A stretch of DNA of 64,000 nt from Cohnella endophytica. Its GTDB lineage: Bacteria > Bacillota > Bacilli > Paenibacillales > Paenibacillaceae. Below, in pieces: positions 7,289 through 15,786 of the stretch; within the stretch, counting starts at the first letter, position 1; the number at the start of each line of letters is the position of its first letter. The stretch is taken from positions 1-64,000 of the forward strand of contig NZ_RBZM01000006.1 in NCBI RefSeq assembly GCF_003628305.1, given 5' to 3'. The notes beneath the pieces are model-generated. The model ran no database searches. It had not been told where the DNA came from and saw only the letters and a program-made list of their open reading frames with translations. The position numbers were made by a program, and so were the translations under genes.

Positions 7289-9912
7289 GAACCTTAATTC
7301 TAGTGCTTGGTATAAGCTTGATGCTTGGTATAAGCGCATCCTTGGCCATGGCCTCATCCTCACAAACAGCTAACATAGGTATAACCAGCTCTACCGGGTG
7401 GGATATATTCACTCCAAACAGCTCATTGAGTGCGGATTACCGTTACGGTCCTTCATTTATTGTGAATGCCGATGCAAGCATCGACATGTGGTCGTGTTCG
7501 CCAGGCAGTACAACGAATAATTACCCTTGGGACTACCTGCGTTATACGCGCTCGACCGATGGCGGACATACCTGGTCGGCAGATCAGCTTGTCAGCTTGC
7601 CGACTGCAGGCTCTATGGACGCGCTTTCTACGTGTGATCCTGGAATCATTAAGTTTGGCGGCTATTATTATCTGGCTTATGACTCTACAACCAATCGCGG
7701 CGGGGTGAACAACCAGATATACGTTGCCCGCTCAAGCAATCCCAATGGACCCTTTGATAAATGGAACGGAACCGGGTGGGGAGGAGAGACACAGAAGCCG
7801 CAGCCTTTTATTGCTTATGACGGCAGCCCGTTGGTTTATGGTGCAGGAGGAGTTTCGTTTGTGGTAAATGGAACTACACTCTATATTTATTATACCTGGG
7901 TCGATAATAATATGAATCAGACTAGATTGGCAACGGCTTCGACAACCGATGCCAATTGGCCGGGAAGCGTATCTCTTCAAGGCGTTGTACTTAATAAGGG
8001 ACCGGGTGAAGATCATACCGATATTAAATATGTGGACTCGCTTGGTAAATTCGTAGCCCTTACGACTAATCAATGGGGGAGCGCCAATTCCTACTTGAAT
8101 ATGTATAGTTCAACCGATGGATATACGTTTACGAAAGAATACCAAATGAATGGCGATCCTGTTGCGAAGGCGAGCAATAGCGGTTTAAGCGGAGATGCCA
8201 GCGGGCATATTAAGGCAGCCGATCAAAAATTTCTTAGCTATGCAGTGGGTGATCCAACGAATTATCATTGGACGACCCGGTTGTCGCCCATTAGCTTTGC
8301 ATCATTAAACAGCGGTTATGTTAAAGATGATTTCCAGGCGGGGCTAGGCAATTGGACGACTTATGGGGGGGCATGGACGGTAAGCGGAGGCGAGCTTGTG
8401 CAGAGCTCAACGGCGGCTGATCCCGGTTACGCGGCAGCGTCCAATTACGTGTTCGGCGATGCAACCTATGAGACTGATCTCCAAATAACAGCGGCCCCGG
8501 ATACGGGGAACTGGGCCGGCATTCAGCTCGGTAAAACAATTGCGAATGATACCTGGAGCGCTAGCGGTTATCTTGTATTTTTGCGGGCGAATGGTAATTT
8601 GGGCTTGTATAAAGCGGGAACAGGTCAGGTGGTCAGCGATACAGCGACTGGATACAATCCGATGACCGGCAGGGTTCATTTAAAAGTCGTAAAAAGCGGA
8701 GATAATATTAAGGTGTTTGTCGGAACGGCAACAACCCCGCAAATCAATTATACGGATAGCGGTGTACCTTTCACTAGCGGTTTTTTTGGAGTCGTGACTA
8801 AATTGGTGGGTGCGCACTTCGATAATTTGACGGCTCAGAATAATATTGTCGAGGATTTTCAGACGAGCGCTGCGAATTGGACAGCGAGTGCAGGAACTTG
8901 GGCAGTTTCTAGCGGCGTGTATAGACAATCGAATACGGCTTCAGATCCGGGCTATAGCACCTATAATAAAGCGATTTATGGGGATAGTGTCATTGAAGCC
9001 GATTTAAAAATCAACAGTGTGTCGGCAGGCGGTTGGGTCGGTGTAAGCTTTGGGCAATCAAATATAGGGGATGCTTATTATACAAGCGGATATATGGTTT
9101 TTGTAGATGCCAGTGGCAATGTCTCTATGTATAAAGGAGGCATAGGAGGTAAGGTTGCGTACGTTCCTCAACCAACAGGCGTGAACCCGCTAAACTGGTT
9201 TCATCTCAAAATCGTAAAAAGCGGCAAAAACATTCAAGTTTTCGTGGGCAATGTTTCATCCCCTCAGCTTTATTATAACGACCCTGCGGATACACCGGTT
9301 TTCGGGAGCGGTTATGCCGGAGTTGTAAATGTCAAAAGTGATGCCAGCTTTGATAATTTCACGATCGATACGCAAAAATCCCCTGGAGGGACAACTGGCA
9401 TGGGAGCATCGGATCTGCCCAATGTTGCACTTGGCAAAACAGTAACCTCTAACGATTCGTTGGTTCTAACAGATTGGGGACTTAACAAATTAACAGATAA
9501 CATTGAAGCACCTGCATTTGGTTCCTACGGCTACACAAGTAGCGCGTATGGTTCAAATAATGTAAGCAGCAGCCCGATTTATTTGGAGGTCGATTTGGGC
9601 TCCAATCAAAGATTGATTGACATAAAGCTGTTTCCGAGAATTTATGTAGCTGCAGTGGGCGGAGGATCACCCAATTACCCGGTTGATTTTACGATACAGG
9701 TAAAACCGGATGGTGGAAGCTACAGTACGGTTAAAACAATTACAAACGGAGCCAATCCGGCCGATTTCCCAGTTGAATATTACATTACCCCAACAACAGC
9801 AAGATATGTCAGAATTGTCGTGACCAAGCTAGGCACGCCCTCGGTGGATGATCCAGGCAGTTATCGCTTACAGCTGGAAGAAATTCAAGTCATTCAGCAT
9901 TTTGCAGATTAA
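7276..9912 (+). CDS. Large secreted modular carbohydrate-active protein
   Basis: The 878-aa product starts at TTG, 7 nt after GAGGAGG, with a signal peptide (~1-26). Residues ~35-345 resemble a five-bladed beta-propeller as in GH43-like or sialidase-like proteins (STDGGHTWS, DPGIIKFGGYYYLAYDS, GPFDKWNG, ATASTTDANWPG). Two paralogous ~175-residue modules follow (DDFQAGLGNWTTYGGAWTV and EDFQTSAANWTASAGTWAV), of concanavalin/LamG-like beta-sandwich type. A C-terminal discoidin (F5/8 type C) domain, LPNVALGKTVTSND to QLEEIQV, closes the protein. Probably released or wall-associated and acting on or binding plant polysaccharide. It lies upstream of the LacI regulator of the import operon. Catalytic activity is not assignable by eye. 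Confidence 0.75.
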   Translation: MRYLRTLILVLGISLMLGISASLAMASSSQTANIGITSSTGWDIFTPNSSLSADYRYGPSFIVNADASIDMWSCSPGSTTNNYPWDYLRYTRSTDGGHTWSADQLVSLPTAGSMDALSTCDPGIIKFGGYYYLAYDSTTNRGGVNNQIYVARSSNPNGPFDKWNGTGWGGETQKPQPFIAYDGSPLVYGAGGVSFVVNGTTLYIYYTWVDNNMNQTRLATASTTDANWPGSVSLQGVVLNKGPGEDHTDIKYVDSLGKFVALTTNQWGSANSYLNMYSSTDGYTFTKEYQMNGDPVAKASNSGLSGDASGHIKAADQKFLSYAVGDPTNYHWTTRLSPISFASLNSGYVKDDFQAGLGNWTTYGGAWTVSGGELVQSSTAADPGYAAASNYVFGDATYETDLQITAAPDTGNWAGIQLGKTIANDTWSASGYLVFLRANGNLGLYKAGTGQVVSDTATGYNPMTGRVHLKVVKSGDNIKVFVGTATTPQINYTDSGVPFTSGFFGVVTKLVGAHFDNLTAQNNIVEDFQTSAANWTASAGTWAVSSGVYRQSNTASDPGYSTYNKAIYGDSVIEADLKINSVSAGGWVGVSFGQSNIGDAYYTSGYMVFVDASGNVSMYKGGIGGKVAYVPQPTGVNPLNWFHLKIVKSGKNIQVFVGNVSSPQLYYNDPADTPVFGSGYAGVVNVKSDASFDNFTIDTQKSPGGTTGMGASDLPNVALGKTVTSNDSLVLTDWGLNKLTDNIEAPAFGSYGYTSSAYGSNNVSSSPIYLEVDLGSNQRLIDIKLFPRIYVAAVGGGSPNYPVDFTIQVKPDGGSYSTVKTITNGANPADFPVEYYITPTTARYVRIVVTKLGTPSVDDPGSYRLQLEEIQVIQHFAD

Positions 9913-9927
9913 GCTTGATGTTTTCAC

Positions 9928-9960
9928 AAATAACCTAGCTGGCTGCAAGCTGGGTTATTT
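9928..9960 (+). terminator. Rho-independent terminator
   Basis: AAATAACCTAGCT pairs with AGCTGGGTTATTT around a 6-7 nt loop, 15 nt after the stop of the secreted protein gene. Confidence 0.75.
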
Positions 9961-10009
9961 GTGGTAGGCTCATAATGGATTAATTGTAATCGTTTATGTA
10001 AGGAGTTAG

Positions 10010-10059
10010 TTGCCATTTTCCAATATAAATGGTATCTTAATTATTAGTAAAGCGGTTTA
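10010..10059 (+). promoter_or_regulatory. Promoter and operator of the LacI-type regulator
   Basis: TTGCCA, 17 nt, TATCTT, then TAAAGCGGTTTA (10048-10059) just after the expected start point. The operator's last base begins the AGGAG ribosome binding site, suggesting tight negative autoregulation. The same motif occurs at 6937 and 11189. Confidence 0.75.
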
Positions 10060-10069
10060 GGAGATGTGG

Positions 10070-11080
10070 ATGATGGTTAAAATGCGTGATGTAGCAAGAG
10101 AAGCCGGCGTATCTGAAGCAGCGGTATCTTTTGCTATTAATGGCACGGGTTCTTTATCCGAGGAAACAAGGCAAAGCATACTAAGTGTAGTCAAACGACT
10201 TAATTATAAACCAAACTCTACAGCTCGGAAATTGGCTACTAAGAAAACAAACACCATTGGGCTTATTATTCCTAAGCCTGGTCAGGAATTTGTTGATTTT
10301 GTAGGGATGGATATTATAAGTGGCATCGGCAAAGTAGCCAGCGACAGAGGCTACAATATTCTGTTGGCGTGGGAAGACGAAATGGGCAGTTCCAAGGTAT
10401 TGGAGCTTGTGGAGAATGGTTCTGTCGGAGGCTTGACTTTTTTTCTTCCGCTAAATGACCAGAAAACGTTTCAACATTTGAATGATATGAATTTCCCTTA
10501 TGTTCTGATGAGCCGTGCTCCAAGTGGGTTGCCGTGCAACTGGGTCGATGTCGACAATGTAGATGCGTCCTATCAGGCAACACTCTTATTGATTAAAGCA
10601 GGTCATAGGCGCATTGCATTCATCGGCCCAGGCCCAACGGATTTATTAGTGAGCTCGGATCGGCATACAGGGTATCGCCAAGCTTTGCTCAACTATAATA
10701 TACCTTATGATGAATCAATCGTCTTTCTGGGATTAGGCAATATTGAAAGCGGCAGGCTTGCTACCGAGGGCTTTATGGCTCTTTCTGAACCGCCTACGGC
10801 ACTAATTACAGGCTCAAGCATGCCTGCAATGGGTGTAATTGAAAAAATAAAAGAGCTGGGGTTAGAGGTTCCTAAGGATCTGGTCATAATTACTTTTGAT
10901 AATTCATATATCTCAGAAAACTATGGAATAACGGCAATTGATATTCCTACCCATGAGATTGCTCAACAATCCGCAAATCTCTTATTTAAGAAGATTCCAA
11001 TTACGCACAGAACAGAACCGGAGAATATAGTAATTAAACATAAGTTGGTAGTGCGGAATACGTTTACACCTCTGGAATGA
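10070..11080 (+). CDS. LacI-family transcriptional regulator
   Basis: This 336-aa repressor has an N-terminal LacI helix-turn-helix (MRDVAREAGVSEAAVSFAINGTGSLSEETRQSIL), hinge (LNYKPNSTARKLATKKTNTIGLIIP) and a periplasmic-binding-like sensor domain to the end (GHRRIAFIGPG, ALITGSS, ITFDNS). Several ATGs are clustered; the one 6 nt after AGGAG was chosen. Its operator class (central CG, TAAA half-sites) is found in its own promoter, before the sugar importer and before the secreted protein, so it most likely controls the whole island in response to an imported sugar. Confidence 0.92.
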   Translation: MMVKMRDVAREAGVSEAAVSFAINGTGSLSEETRQSILSVVKRLNYKPNSTARKLATKKTNTIGLIIPKPGQEFVDFVGMDIISGIGKVASDRGYNILLAWEDEMGSSKVLELVENGSVGGLTFFLPLNDQKTFQHLNDMNFPYVLMSRAPSGLPCNWVDVDNVDASYQATLLLIKAGHRRIAFIGPGPTDLLVSSDRHTGYRQALLNYNIPYDESIVFLGLGNIESGRLATEGFMALSEPPTALITGSSMPAMGVIEKIKELGLEVPKDLVIITFDNSYISENYGITAIDIPTHEIAQQSANLLFKKIPITHRTEPENIVIKHKLVVRNTFTPLE

Positions 11081-11097
11081 AGCCTTAAGCCTAGATG

Positions 11098-11132
11098 AAA
11101 GCTGTCCTATGAAAAATGGGGCAGCTTTTTTA
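11098..11132 (+). terminator. Rho-independent terminator
   Basis: AAAGCTGTCC pairs with GGGGCAGCTTT and is followed by a T-run, directly after the LacI gene. Confidence 0.8.
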
Positions 11133-11150
11133 ATTTCCCTAAACAAAGCA

Positions 11151-11245
11151 TTGACAAATGAAAGCGGTTCCCATAAACTTAAATTAAATAAACCGCTTAA
11201 CTAAATTTATTCAAGGAGGCATGCAAATTAAACGATAGCGGTTTA
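11151..11245 (+). promoter_or_regulatory. Promoter of the island import operon with three operator-like sites
   Basis: TTGACA, 17 nt, TAAACT. Site 1, GAAAGCGGTTCC, lies between -35 and -10 (11160-11171). Site 2, TAAACCGCTTAA, lies just downstream (11189-11200). Site 3, GATAGCGGTTTA, is in the leader (11234-11245). All share a central CG with AAA/TTT half-sites, as expected for LacI-family binding. Confidence 0.75.
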
Positions 11246-11280
11246 AAATAGCAAATTAAATATATTTAAGGGGATGTAGT

Positions 11281-12867
11281 ATGAAAAGAAAAATTGGAAT
11301 ATTTGTGATAGCGGCTATACTTGCGATTTCCATGGTTGGATGTAATAAAGCAACGAAGGACTCTGTCCCTTCTTCTTCTTCTTCTGTAGCACCTGCAACT
11401 AATGCAGCGGAAACATCGAAGCCCGCCGAGAAGAAAGAAACCAAAACGGTTGTGCTTGCAACCATATCGGGCTACTACAGCACTGCGTTGAAGGAAGCCG
11501 CCGAAGCCTATACCAAGCTTCACCCTGAAACGAAAGTAAAGATTGATATTATTAAAGATAATGCAGCCTATAAAACTAATTTTGATGCCAAGATGGCAGC
11601 AGGCGGAGATAATGCCCCGGATATTGTTCATACGAACCTGGTTGTTCAGCCCGATCCAACCGAATATATCAATAAAGGTTGGTTATTGAAGCTAAATGAC
11701 TTTGTGAATGAGCCGAATCCATATAATGACGGAAAGACGGTTTTTGAAGGAATTGATCCGGCTTACCATCAAAATTCTTACGATAACAATGGCAATGTGG
11801 CTAACGTCCCATTTGATCTAGTCGGAACCGGCTTTTACTATAATAAAGATATTTTTGACAAGCTTGGCCTAGAAGCTCCGCAAACATGGGAAGATTTATT
11901 GGCGGACAGCCAGAAGCTTAAGGATGCAGGCTATATTCCGTTAGCCATGCCGTACCAGTCATCTGAAAGCTGGATGCATACCGCCTTTATTGACTGGAGT
12001 GCTCAATCCGTTTACCCTGAGCTGTTAATCTTGCCAGGGGACGCTCGTTATGATGAGAAAGTCGATAGCAAGAATACGTCGATTAAATATTCGGCGGATA
12101 ACCCGATGTTTGATTTCGGTGCCGTGTATGACCCTGAAAAAGTGCTAAATGTGATTAAAGACAAAAAGTATGACAATCAAGGGCCAGCTGAGAAAAAATG
12201 GTGGACCACACTAAAGGATTTATCGCAATTCTATGAACCAGGTTATGCGACAATGGATGACAATTCCGTATATTCCTTGTTTATTTCGCAAAAAGCGGCA
12301 ATGTTCTGGAGCGGAAGCTGGCAGGTGGGTACCTTGCTTGTAGATCAGCAGAAGCTTAAGGATAAATCATTTAAATGGGGGACCTTTAAATTTCCGAAAT
12401 TTGCGGCAGAGGATCCATTGTTCCCTGGCAGTCCTCGAGGTATCTTGGTACCAGGCCATACGCTAGGGATAACAGCGAAAAAAGACCAAGAGCAGGTTGA
12501 ACGCACGAAAGATTTTATGAAATACCTGTACTCCAAAGATGTAGCTCAGAAAATATTCGAACGTACGCTTGAGGTTGGAGAATTTGTACAAGGGCCAAGC
12601 TTGGTGCTGGGTGTTGAATTGCCTGCTGCCGTGAATGATTACTTAACAGGCTTCAAGGTTGCCGGAAATATGTCCTACGCGTTGACTAATATTTCAGAGG
12701 GTGTTTCCGATGACAAGCCAGCTTCGGATGCCAATCGCCTTGATTTCTATCAAGGAAAATTAACGGTTGAGAAATTCCTCGAGAATAAAGCAAAGTTCGC
12801 TCAAAAGCTTGCAGATAAGCAAATTGCTGAGAACAAATATGATCTGGATCCAAAAACAAATCCATAA
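11281..12867 (+). CDS. Sugar ABC transporter substrate-binding lipoprotein (CUT1)
   Basis: This 528-aa extracellular solute-binding protein has a lipobox ISMVGC with C21 as the anchor cysteine, a Ser/Ala-rich linker, then a MalE-type fold (NKDIFDKLGLEAPQTWEDLL, MFWSGSWQVGTLL). It binds an oligosaccharide at the membrane surface and delivers it to the two permeases downstream. No ATPase gene is in the operon, so a shared MsmX/UgpC-type ATPase is expected. A hairpin follows the gene and may set expression above that of the permeases. The ligand is probably a rhamnose/galactose-containing oligomer, by context. Confidence 0.92.
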   Translation: MKRKIGIFVIAAILAISMVGCNKATKDSVPSSSSSVAPATNAAETSKPAEKKETKTVVLATISGYYSTALKEAAEAYTKLHPETKVKIDIIKDNAAYKTNFDAKMAAGGDNAPDIVHTNLVVQPDPTEYINKGWLLKLNDFVNEPNPYNDGKTVFEGIDPAYHQNSYDNNGNVANVPFDLVGTGFYYNKDIFDKLGLEAPQTWEDLLADSQKLKDAGYIPLAMPYQSSESWMHTAFIDWSAQSVYPELLILPGDARYDEKVDSKNTSIKYSADNPMFDFGAVYDPEKVLNVIKDKKYDNQGPAEKKWWTTLKDLSQFYEPGYATMDDNSVYSLFISQKAAMFWSGSWQVGTLLVDQQKLKDKSFKWGTFKFPKFAAEDPLFPGSPRGILVPGHTLGITAKKDQEQVERTKDFMKYLYSKDVAQKIFERTLEVGEFVQGPSLVLGVELPAAVNDYLTGFKVAGNMSYALTNISEGVSDDKPASDANRLDFYQGKLTVEKFLENKAKFAQKLADKQIAENKYDLDPKTNP

Positions 12868-12876
12868 ATAACTAAT

Positions 12877-12904
12877 GGGGTAGGTTATAGTTTAAGCCTG
12901 CCCC
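12877..12904 (+). other. Intercistronic hairpin after the binding-protein gene
   Basis: GGGGTAGG pairs with CCTGCCCC (one G-T pair), without a T-run. It sits between the binding-protein and permease genes, where such hairpins usually stabilise the upstream message or partially terminate. Confidence 0.5.
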
Positions 12905-12948
12905 TTCAGGCTTGGTAAAAACAAATGCATTTAACGGTGGTGGTTTCT

Positions 12949-13812
12949 ATGAAGAAATATGCGGTTTCCTATACATTAATTTCTCCTTCGGTAGCCTTTA
13001 TTCTGATTTTTATGTACTATCCGCTTTTGTCCGCTTTGTTTCATTCCTTCACTAAGTGGGATATGGTGACTACCCATTGGATTGGGTTTGCGAATTTTGG
13101 GCGTGTATTCTCTGATTCTATTATGGGTCTAAGCGTGTCGCATCAGCTTATTTTTACATTGACAGATCTATTAAAAAGTATTATTCCTCCACTGATTGTC
13201 GCTGAGCTGATTCATTTATTGAAAGGCAAACGGGCCAAGTATTTGCTGCGTACGGGCTTTGTGCTCAATATGCTGGTTCCCGGCATGGTGGGAACGCTTC
13301 TCTGGCTATCCATATACAATCCGAGCTATGGTCTGCTCAATCAATTGTTGAAATTTCTCGGACTCTCGGAATGGACCAGAGCCTGGTTGGCTGAATCCGG
13401 TACAGCTTTATGGGCGATTGTAATGTCGGGTTTTCCGTTTATTTCGGGAGTATCGTTTTTAATTTTTTATGCAGCTATCGGGAGCTTGAACAATGAGGTA
13501 ATTGAATCTTCGCGGATAGATGGTGCAAACGGCTGGCAGGTGTTTACGAAGCTTCATATTCCCATGCTGACGCCGCAGTTTAAAGTGCTGATCATCCTAA
13601 CAATTATCGGAAGCTTGCAGGATTTTGTGAAAGTCATAGTGTTGACGAATGGAGGGCCCGGGACTGCAACGGTAATTCCGGCCTATACCATGTATGGCGC
13701 TGCATTTGCCAGCTCCGAATATGGGTATGCTTCGGCAATTGGCACATGTTTATTTGTAGTTATTTTGGGACTTACTCTGCTCAATATGAAATTTTTAAAA
13801 ACGAAATGGTAG
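12949..13812 (+). CDS. Sugar ABC transporter permease (LplB/MalF type)
   Basis: This 287-aa integral membrane protein has six predicted helices and the EAA loop EVIESSRIDGANGWQVFTKLHIP that contacts the ATPase. ATG after GGTGGTGG was chosen over an ATG eight codons upstream without a ribosome binding site. It pairs with the permease 10 nt downstream to form the channel for the island's binding protein. Confidence 0.9.
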   Translation: MKKYAVSYTLISPSVAFILIFMYYPLLSALFHSFTKWDMVTTHWIGFANFGRVFSDSIMGLSVSHQLIFTLTDLLKSIIPPLIVAELIHLLKGKRAKYLLRTGFVLNMLVPGMVGTLLWLSIYNPSYGLLNQLLKFLGLSEWTRAWLAESGTALWAIVMSGFPFISGVSFLIFYAAIGSLNNEVIESSRIDGANGWQVFTKLHIPMLTPQFKVLIILTIIGSLQDFVKVIVLTNGGPGTATVIPAYTMYGAAFASSEYGYASAIGTCLFVVILGLTLLNMKFLKTKW

Positions 13813-13822
13813 GGAGTCATAT

Positions 13823-14641
13823 ATGAAATTAGGCTGGTTTCCTAGAGGTATTGTTGTAGCTGTTTTGCTCATTCTGCTGATCTTGACTTTAGTTCCCTTA
13901 TTTCTTTTGTTTTTCTTGTCGGCTAAAGACAATTTGGATGTGCTGATTGATTTCTGGGGCATACCGGCGAAAATTAAATGGGAAAATTATCAGCTTGCTT
14001 TTGAGGCGATTAAACTCAGCTTATGTCATTCTTTATTTGTTTGTATGGTTACGATTTTTGGATCGCTTTTATTCGGGTCTCTGACCGGATATGTGATGGC
14101 CAGACATACCTTTCCCGGCAAACAGCTGATTTATATTATGCTCCTTGGCGTTATGATGATTCCCGGCATACTTACCATTGTTCCCTTATATTCACTTATC
14201 GTTATGCTGAAATTGGATCATACATTCTGGGGTCTGATTCTGCCTTATGTTGCAGGCTCTCAATTATTAGGCATATTGCTTTGCCGCACATTCTTCGAGG
14301 GTATCCCTAATGAATTGTTTGAGGCAGCAAGAATGGATGGGGGAACTGAATTATATCTATATCGTAAAATTGCACTGCCGCTAAGTGTATCCATACTGAT
14401 TACAATCGGTTTAGTAACCTTTCTCAGTGTTTATAACGATTATCTTTGGCCGCTGCTTGTGCTTGATCAATCGCAGCAAACCTTTACAGTTGCTGCGGTT
14501 AATCTTTCCAGCGGGGGCAGGCAGGATATAGGGTTAACCTTTGCGGCGTATGTACTGGGAAGTATTCCGACGATTATTTTATTCTCATTCGGGATGAAAT
14601 ATTATGTCAATGCGATGCTGAACGGTGCTGTTAAAGCTTGA
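13823..14641 (+). CDS. Sugar ABC transporter permease (MalG/LplC type)
   Basis: This 272-aa membrane protein has about six helices and the EAA motif ELFEAARMDGGTELYLYRKIALP, ending in the short hydrophilic tail usual for MalG-like subunits. It follows the first permease by 10 nt, in the order binding protein-MalF-MalG common to CUT1 systems. Confidence 0.92.
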   Translation: MKLGWFPRGIVVAVLLILLILTLVPLFLLFFLSAKDNLDVLIDFWGIPAKIKWENYQLAFEAIKLSLCHSLFVCMVTIFGSLLFGSLTGYVMARHTFPGKQLIYIMLLGVMMIPGILTIVPLYSLIVMLKLDHTFWGLILPYVAGSQLLGILLCRTFFEGIPNELFEAARMDGGTELYLYRKIALPLSVSILITIGLVTFLSVYNDYLWPLLVLDQSQQTFTVAAVNLSSGGRQDIGLTFAAYVLGSIPTIILFSFGMKYYVNAMLNGAVKA

Positions 14642-14677
14642 AAATAGAAACGAAGCTGAGTAAAGCGGGGAAGCGAA

Positions 14678-15748
14678 ATGGGAGTTGAGCGCTACGGAAA
14701 TTATACGATGAAAGAGCTTTTATTGCCTATTTGGAAGAACGATATCATGTACTATGAATCTTTACTGCCGATGGCAGCTCTTGATGATCAGGATATTCCC
14801 TTTGGACGCCTGTTGTTTGAAGCATGTGAGATTGTCGAGGTTCGCAATGCGGCTTTGGATACGAGATACGAAGCGGGCAAAGATTTCATTTGTCGAGGAA
14901 ATTTGCTTTTTTTTCCAGAGGGGTCGAGCATTCCTTTACTCACGAGCCAGGAGTTGTATCCAGAGGATAATAAAGAAGGCTGGGTTCAGGAGCGGGTTGG
15001 AGGCGGGTATGTCTTATTCAGGGAAGGGCATTTTTTTCATGATAAGCAGATTACCGTAACTTATAAGCATTTGAATAATGAATGGGCAGGACCTGTGCCA
15101 GTCTTTTCGAAGAATGGCCTGCTTAAAACTGTTCATAAATTGAAGTCACAAATTCCACTTAAAATCATGCTGTTTGGCGATAGTATTTCCGAAGGGGCAA
15201 ACTCCAGCGGAATGATGAATACAGCACCTTATTTACCTATTTGGGGAGAGATGGCTGCCGGGTTTTTACGAGAGCATTACCATACGGAGATCAACTTGGT
15301 AAACCCTTCTGTAGGCGGAGTAAGCAGCGAATGGGCGGTGAATAACCTTCCCCAATTACTAGCCGAAGCTCCGCCTGAGCTAATTATCCTTGCTTTTGGG
15401 ATGAACGATGGGACGAATAAAGTGTCGAAGGAGCAATTTACCGCTAATATCCGAGCTATGATACAGGCAGCGAAATCCCGAAATGCTGAAGTGGAGGTTA
15501 TTGTAATTGCTCCAATTCTGGCGAACCCGGAGACGTTTTTTGCTGGAAATCAAGCATTGTATAAGAATGAATTGCTTCAATTGGCTAACGAGGATATAGC
15601 ATTAGTGGATATGACCGGAATTCATGAAGAGCTGCTTCGCCATAAGTCTTATGCAGATCTAACAGGGAATAACGTAAATCACCCCAATGATTTTCTGGCT
15701 CGATTATATGCGCAAGCGGTTTTGGCCCATTTAATTGAAGAAATATAA
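14678..15748 (+). CDS. SGNH/GDSL-type esterase, probable sugar deacetylase
   Basis: The 356-aa protein has an N-terminal beta-rich domain (~1-155) and a C-terminal SGNH hydrolase. Block I is FGDSISEG (nucleophile Ser169), block III GMND (Asn243), block V NHPND (His335). The usual Asp three residues before the His is Asn332, which is odd. No signal peptide is present, so it acts in the cytoplasm. Within an operon with rhamnosidase-type enzymes the likely job is removing acetyl groups from imported pectic oligosaccharides, as rhamnogalacturonan acetylesterases do. Exact substrate is inference. Confidence 0.8.
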   Translation: MGVERYGNYTMKELLLPIWKNDIMYYESLLPMAALDDQDIPFGRLLFEACEIVEVRNAALDTRYEAGKDFICRGNLLFFPEGSSIPLLTSQELYPEDNKEGWVQERVGGGYVLFREGHFFHDKQITVTYKHLNNEWAGPVPVFSKNGLLKTVHKLKSQIPLKIMLFGDSISEGANSSGMMNTAPYLPIWGEMAAGFLREHYHTEINLVNPSVGGVSSEWAVNNLPQLLAEAPPELIILAFGMNDGTNKVSKEQFTANIRAMIQAAKSRNAEVEVIVIAPILANPETFFAGNQALYKNELLQLANEDIALVDMTGIHEELLRHKSYADLTGNNVNHPNDFLARLYAQAVLAHLIEEI

Positions 15749-15786
15749 GGGTATTCACAAGAAAAACAACATAGAGGAGCTGTACG

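Noticed and set aside
9984-9998. Catabolite-response site TTGTAATCGTTTATG before the LacI gene
   Set aside because: The second half lacks the conserved CA, leaving two mismatches at key positions; too weak to list as a feature.
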